A stretch of 9,258 nt of DNA from Methylotenera sp. UBA6020 (GTDB lineage Bacteria; Pseudomonadota; Gammaproteobacteria; Burkholderiales; Methylophilaceae): NCBI GenBank assembly GCA_002429455.1, contig DIZU01000103.1, forward strand, positions 8,108 through 17,365. The letters are read 5' to 3'. Of this stretch, positions 1-5,971 are shown piece by piece. The translations under genes and the position numbers were made by a program. A model generated the notes under the pieces. That model was not told the DNA's origin. It was given only the letters and a program-made list of their open reading frames with translations, and searched no databases. The first letter of the stretch is position 1. The number at the start of each line of letters is the position of its first letter.

Positions 1-531
<531 letters not shown>

Positions 532-579
532 CAAAGCTGACTCACAAAGTTCGACTAATCTGCAACAACAAGCAGTCTG

Positions 580-588
580 TGCTAGAAT
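580..588 (+). promoter_or_regulatory. Possible extended -10 promoter for yajC-secDF
   Basis: The gap between tgt and yajC contains TGCTAGAAT, an extended -10 element: TG, one base, then TAGAAT, matching TATAAT at five of six positions. The best -35 at a 17-bp spacing is CTGCAA (560-565), a poor match, which is tolerable for extended -10 promoters. Transcription would start near 595 and give a leader of about 45 bases. This would allow yajC-secDF to be expressed independently of tgt. It is inferred from consensus only. Confidence 0.4.
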
Positions 589-639
589 CCGAAGCTAATT
601 TTTTACCATTTTTTAAGTTAATTTAAAGAGAGTTATATC

Positions 640-957
640 GTGTTTATTTCAAATGCATATGCAGCAACTGGTTTAGCCGGCACCGATTTAATGAGCTTTT
701 TGCCGCTCATCGTTATTTTTGTGTTGTTTTTCTTCATGATTATTCGTCCGCAAATGAAACAAGCCAAAGAGCAACGCAATATGATTGCTGCTTTGCAAAA
801 AGGCGATGAAGTCGTCACTAGCGGGGGCATCGTGGGCAAGGTAACTAAAGTGACCGAGTCTTTTGTCACCCTTGAAATTGCAGCGAATACTGAAATTACC
901 GTGCAAAAACAGGCGATACAAAGCGCGTTGCCAAAAGGTACTATTAAAAATATCTAA
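640..957 (+). CDS. yajC: Sec translocon accessory protein YajC
   Basis: YajC is a small inner-membrane protein that associates with SecD-SecF and supports SecYEG-dependent protein export. The 105-residue product matches the family length (110 in E. coli). It has a short N-terminal segment, one transmembrane helix at about residues 19-35, the conserved IIRPQ motif right after it, and a soluble domain with KGDEVVTSGGIVGKV and a PKGT motif near the C-terminus. The start is GTG at 640: a stop codon lies in frame at 619-621, no ATG lies between, and a purine-rich AAAGAGAG (625-632) sits seven bases upstream as a ribosome binding site. The resulting N-terminus resembles the E. coli one (ISDAVAATG against ISNAYAATG). 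It lies 108 bp after tgt and 105 bp before secD, all on the same strand. Confidence 0.97.
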   Translation: MFISNAYAATGLAGTDLMSFLPLIVIFVLFFFMIIRPQMKQAKEQRNMIAALQKGDEVVTSGGIVGKVTKVTESFVTLEIAANTEITVQKQAIQSALPKGTIKNI

Positions 958-1062
958 CTAAAGAAATTTTTAGCGAGAGTATTGTCTATTTGCTAAGAAA
1001 TATTAAAAATTAGAATTAACGCCACTTCATTAAACCACACTGTTATTGACTAGAGCCTGACT

Positions 1063-2907
1063 ATGAACCGCTACCCAATGTGGAAGAACATCTTCGTTGC
1101 AATCATGATTATGATTGGGCTTATTTATACCATCCCGAATTTTTTTGGCGAATCTCCTGCGGTACAAATTACGCCGGCCAAAAGCACGTCTAAACTTGAC
1201 CCGGCATTACTCGGTCAAGTAGAGGCGATCTTCAAGCAAGAAAAAATTCAATACGATGGTGTGTACCTGGATGCACGTGGCGTTAAAGCCCGCTTTGCTA
1301 GCACTGATACACAAATCAAGGCTAAGGATGTACTACAAGCAAGTCTAGGTAAAGACTATACGGTAGCACTCAACTTACTCTCTCGTTCGCCTAATTGGTT
1401 ACGAAGCTTGGGTGCAAAACCTATGTATTTAGGTTTGGATTTGCGTGGCGGGGTGCATTTTTTAATGCAAGTGGATATGAAAGCGGCATTAAGTAAAGCC
1501 GCTGAACGTTTTGTTGGTGACTTTAGAATCGCACTGCGTAAGGAGCGGATTTCGTACGTTGGCATCACGCGCGAAGGCGAAGTGGTTCAGATTCGTTTCA
1601 GTAATGAAGCTGACCTGGCAAAGGCCAGAACAATCATCAGCAAGGAGTATCCCAATTTAACGCTGGAAGAGACCGCTAGTGGTGAAGAAAAACTGCTAAG
1701 AGCATCACTTAATCTGGCTGAACAAAAACATATTCAAGATTTTGCCATCAAGCAAAATATTCAAACGCTGCATAACCGTATTAACGAACTAGGTGTAGCT
1801 GAACCGATTATTCAGCAACAAGGCGCTGACCGCGTGGTCGTGCAACTGCCGGGCGTGCAAGATACGGCTAAAGCCAAAGAAATTTTAGGCCGTACCGCTA
1901 CGCTGGAAATCAGGTTGGTAGACGAAGAAAAAACCGATGTTGCAACGCTTGAACAAGCCGCTAAAGGTCAAGCGCCTCTGGGCGATGAAGTCTATAAAGA
2001 CCGTCAAGACCGCCCAATCCTAGTGAAAAAGAGTGTAGTGCTCACTGGCGATTACATTACCGATGCCGGACCTGGCGTAAACAATCAAACCGGGCAATCC
2101 GTAGTGAACGTAACGCTGGATGCACGCGGTGCCCGTATTTTTCAACAAGTCACACGTGAGAACGTCGGCAAACGCATGGCGATATTGCTGATTGAAAAAG
2201 GCAATACGGAAGTCATTACCGCACCGGTGATCAACGAGGAAATTGGCGGCGGTCGTGTGCAAATTTCAGGCATGGCCAACACGCAAGAAGCCACTGATAT
2301 TTCACTGTTACTACGTGCAGGCGCACTTGCTGCACCTATGGATATTATTGAAGAGCGCACCGTTGGCCCTAGTATGGGTCAAGACAATATCAACCGCGGC
2401 ATGCATTCAACACTGTGGGGCTTTGCCGCCATTGCCGTGATGATGATGATTTATTACATGGCATTTGGAGTGGTATCGGTTGCTGCGCTTGCGATTAACC
2501 TATTGCTATTGGTAGCGATTCTTTCCATGTTGCAAGCCACCCTCACCTTACCGGGCTTGGCGGCGATTGCGCTGGCACTTGGTATGGCAATTGATGCAAA
2601 CGTGCTGATTAACGAACGCGTACGTGAAGAACTACGCAACGGCAATACGCCACAAGCCAGCATTCATGCGGGTTACGAACGTGCATTTGATACTATTTTA
2701 GACTCGAATGTCACTACACTCATTGCCGGTTTAGCGCTGTTTATGTTTGGTACAGGCCCAATTAAAGGCTTTGCCGTGGTGCACGTATTGGGCATTTTGA
2801 CTTCAATGTTTAGTGCGGTGCTGGTCTCACGCGCATTTGTGAACTTGATTTATGGCTATCGTCGTAAGGTCAGCAAGTTATCTATAGGCCAAATTTTTAA
2901 AGCCTAG
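1063..2907 (+). CDS. secD: Protein translocase subunit SecD
   Basis: SecD is the larger half of the SecDF complex, an RND-superfamily inner-membrane machine that uses proton flow to pull preproteins out on the periplasmic side. The length of 614 residues equals the E. coli protein (615). The N-terminus MNRYPMWK leads into transmembrane helix 1 (about 9-27), then the large periplasmic P1 domain, with the DLRGG motif at 126-130. Five further helices follow from about residue 450 to 595. Helix 4 carries GMAIDANVLINERVREE with Asp511, the equivalent of E. coli Asp519 in the proton path. ATG 1063 is chosen because it gives the family N-terminus; the ribosome site is weak (AGAG at 1052-1055). It is followed 34 bp later by secF and is surely co-transcribed with it. 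Confidence 0.98.
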   Translation: MNRYPMWKNIFVAIMIMIGLIYTIPNFFGESPAVQITPAKSTSKLDPALLGQVEAIFKQEKIQYDGVYLDARGVKARFASTDTQIKAKDVLQASLGKDYTVALNLLSRSPNWLRSLGAKPMYLGLDLRGGVHFLMQVDMKAALSKAAERFVGDFRIALRKERISYVGITREGEVVQIRFSNEADLAKARTIISKEYPNLTLEETASGEEKLLRASLNLAEQKHIQDFAIKQNIQTLHNRINELGVAEPIIQQQGADRVVVQLPGVQDTAKAKEILGRTATLEIRLVDEEKTDVATLEQAAKGQAPLGDEVYKDRQDRPILVKKSVVLTGDYITDAGPGVNNQTGQSVVNVTLDARGARIFQQVTRENVGKRMAILLIEKGNTEVITAPVINEEIGGGRVQISGMANTQEATDISLLLRAGALAAPMDIIEERTVGPSMGQDNINRGMHSTLWGFAAIAVMMMIYYMAFGVVSVAALAINLLLLVAILSMLQATLTLPGLAAIALALGMAIDANVLINERVREELRNGNTPQASIHAGYERAFDTILDSNVTTLIAGLALFMFGTGPIKGFAVVHVLGILTSMFSAVLVSRAFVNLIYGYRRKVSKLSIGQIFKA

Positions 2908-2941
2908 GCTTAAACATACTTTTTAGAATATAGAGTACACC

Positions 2942-3907
2942 ATGGAATTATTTAGAATTAAAAATGATATTCCCTTTATGAGTTACGGTCGTCTTACGAC
3001 CTCTATCTCATTAGTGACATTTATACTGGCAATTATCTTTTTAGCGACGCGCGGCTTAAATTTTGGCGTGGACTTTACTGGCGGCACCGTCATGGAAGTC
3101 AACTATCCGCAAGCGGCCAACCTGGAAAATGTGCGTAAGGCGGTGGATAGCATCGGCTTAAAAGAAGCGACCGTGCAGAACTTTGGTTCTAGTCATGACG
3201 TACTGATACGCCTGCCTGTAAAATCGGGCTTGTCTGTTTCACAACTGTCTGAGCAAGTAAAAACAGCCTTAGTCAAGGCAGACTCAACCGCTGAAATACG
3301 ACGTGTCGAATCCGTGGGTGCGCAAGTAGGTGATGAGCTGTATGAAAATGGCGGTTTAGCGCTGTTTTTTGTATGTATAGGTATTGTGTTATACCTATGG
3401 CTACGTTTTGAATGGCGTTTTGCAGTAGCTGCGATTATCGCCAACATGCATGACGTGGTCATTATTTTAGGTTTTTTCGCGTTCTTTCAATGGGAGTTCA
3501 ACCTGACTGTACTGGCGGCGATTTTGGCCGTATTAGGTTATTCTGTGAATGAATCTGTGGTGGTGTTTGACCGAGTACGCGAAAACTTCCGTAAAATGCG
3601 TAAAGCTTCAGTAGTGCAAGTAATTGACAACGCCATTACCCGCACCATGTCACGCACCGTGATTACCCACATGATGACGCAAACCATGGTGGGCTCTATG
3701 CTGCTATTTGGAGGTGAAGTGTTACACAACTTTGCATTAGCGCTGACCATCGGCATTTTGTTTGGTATTTACTCTTCAGTGTTGGTAGCTTGCCCAATCG
3801 CCATGTGGTTAGGCGTTAATCGCGCCAACTTGATTGGTGATGTTGAGAAAAAAGACGCCGAGAAAAAAGGCAATGGCAAAAAAGATATTGCTGAGATTTT
3901 ACCTTAA
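2942..3907 (+). CDS. secF: Protein translocase subunit SecF
   Basis: SecF is the partner of SecD in the proton-driven export complex. It has 321 residues (323 in E. coli) and six predicted helices: one at about 17-36, then five from 138 to 290. The motif NFGVDFTGG lies at 40-48, and NFGSSHD in the periplasmic domain matches E. coli exactly. Helix 4 reads GYSVNESVVVFDR. Glu204 stands where E. coli has Asp213, while Arg238 keeps the position of E. coli Arg247; both positions are implicated in proton transfer. The C-terminal tail (about 299-321) is rich in lysine, encoded with three runs of six A, and ends in ILP as E. coli SecF does. The start ATG has TAGAG (2931-2935) six bases upstream. No convincing terminator follows. 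Confidence 0.98.
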   Translation: MELFRIKNDIPFMSYGRLTTSISLVTFILAIIFLATRGLNFGVDFTGGTVMEVNYPQAANLENVRKAVDSIGLKEATVQNFGSSHDVLIRLPVKSGLSVSQLSEQVKTALVKADSTAEIRRVESVGAQVGDELYENGGLALFFVCIGIVLYLWLRFEWRFAVAAIIANMHDVVIILGFFAFFQWEFNLTVLAAILAVLGYSVNESVVVFDRVRENFRKMRKASVVQVIDNAITRTMSRTVITHMMTQTMVGSMLLFGGEVLHNFALALTIGILFGIYSSVLVACPIAMWLGVNRANLIGDVEKKDAEKKGNGKKDIAEILP

Positions 3908-3983
3908 GTTTTTATCTTAAATCTCGCACCTAAGAACTAACACCTTAAAGCCAAGTTAATTGAAACTAGGCAAAATCACATCA

Positions 3984-3998
3984 CGTATTGCTAATACG
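3984..3998. repeat. Small inverted repeat downstream of secF
   Basis: CGTATT and AATACG form a perfect six-base inverted repeat around the three-base loop GCT. It lies four bases before the longer dyad that starts at 4003. There is no T-run after it on either strand, so it is not a standard terminator. It could be a small RNA hairpin at the end of the secDF transcript or a protein site; such a short repeat could also be chance. Confidence 0.4.
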
Positions 3999-4002
3999 CT
4001 CA

Positions 4003-4035
4003 AATCAAGTGTGCTTCAACTAAGTACACTTGATT
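4003..4035. promoter_or_regulatory. 12-bp dyad, possible operator or RNA hairpin ahead of the CorB-like gene
   Basis: The arms AATCAAGTGTGC (4003-4014) and GTACACTTGATT (4024-4035) are reverse complements over 12 positions, with a single G-T wobble in RNA, around the nine-base spacer TTCAACTAA. The arm centres are 21 bp apart, about two helical turns, the geometry of a site for a dimeric regulator. The right arm overlaps the best -35 candidate for the downstream gene (TTGATT, 4030-4035). No T-run follows, so an intrinsic terminator is unlikely. Use as an operator is inference; use as an mRNA end-stabilising hairpin for secF is the alternative. Confidence 0.5.
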
Positions 4036-4057
4036 AGTAGCCCTGCACACGTATACA
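4030..4057 (+). promoter_or_regulatory. Possible sigma-70 promoter for the CorB-like gene
   Basis: TTGATT (4030-4035) and TATACA (4052-4057) are separated by 16 bp; each matches its consensus at four of six positions. TACACT at 4054-4059, with an 18-bp spacing, is an alternative -10. Transcription would begin at about 4064-4067, leaving only some 25 bases ahead of the TTG start of the gene. The evidence is consensus matching only. Confidence 0.3.
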
Positions 4058-4065
4058 CTCACCAT

Positions 4066-4098
4066 ATGTTGAATACCGTCATCTTACCCATTGGATAA
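4066..4098 (+). other. Ten-codon mini-ORF overlapping the CorB-like start
   Basis: An ATG at 4066 opens a ten-codon frame (MLNTVILPIG) that ends at TAA 4096-4098, overlapping the TTG start of the next gene at 4091 in another frame. It has no Shine-Dalgarno sequence. It could couple translation to the downstream TTG, act as a leader peptide on a nearly leaderless transcript, or be chance. The short length makes chance the default view. Confidence 0.2.
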
Positions 4099-5362
4099 CA
4101 TCCCTATCTCCTGGCAGCTAGGCACGCTCGCCCTGCTGCTGTTTATTTCTGGTTTTTTCTCAATAGCCGAAACCAGCCTGATGTCGCTCAACCGTTACCG
4201 GATGAAACATCTGGCCAAGCAAGGCAATCGTGGTGCTAGGCTCGCCAGTATATTGCTCGCAAAAACCGACAAACTACTAGGTGTCATACTACTAGGCAAC
4301 ACGCTTTGTATCTCAGCATCATCGACACTGGTCGCTGTCATTAGTGTTGATTTATTTGGTGAGGGTGAATTTGTGTTGATGATAGGCACACTCGCCGTCA
4401 CCTTCGCGATTTTAGTATTTAGCGAAATTTCGCCCAAAGTAATCGCCGCTGCCTATCCGGAAAAACTAGGGTTTGCTTGCAGCTATATTCTGTATCCATT
4501 GCTATGGCTGCTAAACCCGGTGGTGTCTTTCATCAACCTTTTCGTGAAAGGTTTTGTGCGGCTATTAGGCATAAAAGTGAACTTTGAAGAAACCATGCAG
4601 GCGATCACTACTGAGGAGCTACGCAGCATAGTGTCTGAGGCGGGGCATTATATTCCCAAGAAAAATCGTACTATTTTGTTGAATTTATTAGATTTAGAAA
4701 AAATCACGGTCGACGATGTCATGACTGCACATACGCAGGTAGAGACTATAGATTTTGATGCGCCGGTTGAAAATATCCTGCAACATATTTCCAACAGTCA
4801 TCATACGCGCTTGCCTGTACACCAAGGCGAGCACGAGGAAATTATTGGTATTTTGCATATACGCAAAATGATTAGCCAATTACGTCCTAGTAATGATGGC
4901 AATGATTTAGACAAAGAAGCGCTAAGGGAGATGATTACCGAGCCATATTTCATTCCATCAGGCACACCACTACATACGCAAATACAGCAGTTTCAAGAGA
5001 AACAACAGCGCATAGCACTGGTAGTAGACGAATATGGTGAGTTTAAGGGCTTGGTTACTTTAGAGGATATCTTAGAAGAAGTGATTGGCGACTTTACGAC
5101 GCAATCACCTTCTCGCCTAGGTAGTTACCGTAAAGAAGCCGACGGTAGCTGGCTGGTAGATGGTAGCAGCAACTTACGCGATCTCAATAAAAAATTAAAT
5201 CTCAGTTTACCGCTCAATGGCCCACGCACACTCAATGGCTTGGTATTAGAGCATTTTGAAGACATTCCGGAACCCAATACCAGTTTTAAGATTGGCACAC
5301 ACACATTAGAAATTGTGCAAACACAAGATCGCATCGTAAAAAGCGTCAAAATTTTCCCTTAA
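4091..5362 (+). CDS. CNNM/CorB-family membrane protein (DUF21, CBS pair, CorC_HlyC), likely Mg2+ transporter
   Basis: The 423-residue protein has the full architecture of the CorB/YfjD/CNNM family, inner-membrane proteins linked to Mg2+ transport and older annotated as hemolysins. The DUF21 membrane domain spans about 1-185, with a first helix at about 10-27 and the conserved segments SGFFSIAETS (20-29), GNTL (69-72) and SEISPK (111-116). A cytoplasmic CBS pair follows at about 207-265 and 283-338, including VVDEYGEFKGLVTLEDILEE, then a CorC_HlyC domain to the end. The start is TTG 4091: a stop lies in frame at 4070-4072, and the first internal ATG (residue 31) would remove helix 1. No Shine-Dalgarno sequence is visible, which is odd. 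The gene lies 183 bp after secF and 178 bp before clpS, so it is probably its own unit. The family assignment is firm; direction of transport and substrate are inferred from relatives. Confidence 0.9.
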   Translation: MDNIPISWQLGTLALLLFISGFFSIAETSLMSLNRYRMKHLAKQGNRGARLASILLAKTDKLLGVILLGNTLCISASSTLVAVISVDLFGEGEFVLMIGTLAVTFAILVFSEISPKVIAAAYPEKLGFACSYILYPLLWLLNPVVSFINLFVKGFVRLLGIKVNFEETMQAITTEELRSIVSEAGHYIPKKNRTILLNLLDLEKITVDDVMTAHTQVETIDFDAPVENILQHISNSHHTRLPVHQGEHEEIIGILHIRKMISQLRPSNDGNDLDKEALREMITEPYFIPSGTPLHTQIQQFQEKQQRIALVVDEYGEFKGLVTLEDILEEVIGDFTTQSPSRLGSYRKEADGSWLVDGSSNLRDLNKKLNLSLPLNGPRTLNGLVLEHFEDIPEPNTSFKIGTHTLEIVQTQDRIVKSVKIFP

Positions 5363-5416
5363 TCAGCAAAAGCCTTTATTGCAAACGCAAGCATGGGTTA
5401 TCCAATATAGTAGATA

Positions 5417-5441
5417 ACGAAAGATTTAGATTTATCTTCGT
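5417..5441. repeat. Imperfect hairpin after the CorB-like gene
   Basis: ACGA-AGAT (5417-5420, 5422-5425) pairs with ATCT-TCGT (5434-5441), leaving A5421 bulged and an eight-base loop. The stem is AT-rich and has no T-run behind it. It may be a weak 3' hairpin of the upstream transcript; confidence is low because AT-rich DNA forms such pairings often. Confidence 0.25.
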
Positions 5442-5478
5442 CATTTCATCATTCGCAATAATACTTACATCGTTATTC

Positions 5479-5513
5479 TTTAAGACCCTACTCAAATTGG
5501 GCTTGAATTTTTT
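5479..5513 (+). terminator. Terminator-like hairpin upstream of clpS
   Basis: TTTAAG-CCC (5479-5484, 5486-5488) pairs with GGG-CTTGAA (5499-5507), with one bulged A (5485), one T-G wobble and a ten-base loop. It is followed directly by six T (5508-5513). This fits an intrinsic terminator for the CorB-like gene, although only five of the nine pairs are A-T or wobble-free strong pairs at the loop end. It ends only 27 bases before the clpS ATG, leaving almost no room for a promoter of clpS behind it, so it may be a partial terminator or an attenuator. Confidence 0.45.
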
Positions 5514-5540
5514 ATAGTTTGGCTCAAAATAGATTGCAAT

Positions 5541-5852
5541 ATGGCTAATTCACCTTTTGATAGTAACACTGCACTAAAACCTGAAGTTGCAAAACCAAAA
5601 TTGCCCCCCATGTTTAAAGTGCTACTGCTAAACGACGATTACACCCCGATGGAATTTGTCGTTGAGACCATAGAACGTTTTTTTAACAAAAGCCGTGAAC
5701 AAGCAACGCAAATCATGCTCAAAGTACATACAGAGGGCATGGGCGTATGTGGTGTATATCCACAAGATATTGCAGAAACAAAAATGAATCAGGTACTTAA
5801 CCACGCTAAAGAGTCGCAACATCCTTTGCAGTGTGTGACAGAGCCCGCTTAA
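5541..5852 (+). CDS. clpS: ATP-dependent Clp protease adaptor ClpS
   Basis: ClpS binds proteins with bulky hydrophobic N-terminal residues (N-end rule degrons) and delivers them to ClpA for ClpAP degradation in the cytoplasm. The product has 103 residues (106 in E. coli). An extended N-terminal segment of about 20 residues, needed in relatives for engaging ClpA, precedes the core [13 protein letters not shown]. The degron-binding residues are all present: Asn31, Asp32 and His63 match E. coli Asn34, Asp35 and His66, and the gatekeeper Met37 matches Met40. The family motifs [12 protein letters not shown] and HPLQC follow. The ATG at 5541 gives a normal length, though the ribosome site is poor (TAGATT). 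clpA follows 119 bp later, the typical pairing. Confidence 0.97.
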   Translation: MANSPFDSNTALKPEVAKPKLPPMFKVLLLNDDYTPMEFVVETIERFFNKSREQATQIMLKVHTEGMGVCGVYPQDIAETKMNQVLNHAKESQHPLQCVTEPA

Positions 5853-5865
5853 GGCTGGCGTAAGA

Positions 5866-5901
5866 TTAATAGTAACGGTTTGAAGCTAACGTTACTGTTA
5901 A
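5866..5901 (+). repeat. Hairpin 1 in the clpS-clpA gap
   Basis: TTAATAGTAACG (5866-5877) pairs with CGTTACTGTTAA (5890-5901) over 12 positions with one T-G wobble, around a 12-base loop. It begins 13 bases after the clpS stop. It lacks a T-run, so it should not stop transcription by itself. An RNA hairpin that sets clpS:clpA ratios by processing or 3'-end protection is a possible role, as is a protein-binding dyad; neither is shown by the sequence. Confidence 0.5.
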
Positions 5902-5914
5902 GTACCTGCCTAGA

Positions 5915-5940
5915 GCTGGAGTGAAAGTGACAGTTCCAGC
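5915..5940 (+). repeat. Hairpin 2 in the clpS-clpA gap
   Basis: GCTGGA (5915-5920) and TCCAGC (5935-5940) form a perfect six-base, GC-rich inverted repeat around a 14-base loop. It lies 13 bases after hairpin 1 and some 20 bases before the clpA ribosome binding site. There is no T-run. Together with hairpin 1 it fills most of the spacer between the two genes. Confidence 0.35.
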
Positions 5941-5960
5941 CTGAAGTTAATTTTGAAAGT

Positions 5961-5964
5961 AAGG
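5961..5964 (+). promoter_or_regulatory. Ribosome binding site of clpA
   Basis: AAGG, within GTAAGG, lies seven bases before ATG 5972, a good Shine-Dalgarno spacing. It supports this start, which also gives the family N-terminus. It is clearer than the sites ahead of clpS, secD and the CorB-like gene. Confidence 0.7.
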
Positions 5965-5971
5965 TATTAAA

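Noticed and set aside
958..1062. Promoter or terminator between yajC and secD
   Set aside because: A TAGAAT at 1011-1016 lacks a proper -35 at 16-18 bp, and the only hairpin (CTAAA/TTTAG, 958-973) is five A/T-rich pairs. Neither exceeds chance for AT-rich spacer.
4003..4035. Reading the 12-bp dyad as an intrinsic terminator of secDF
   Set aside because: No run of T follows the stem on either strand and the stem is mostly A/T pairs, so standard intrinsic termination is not supported.
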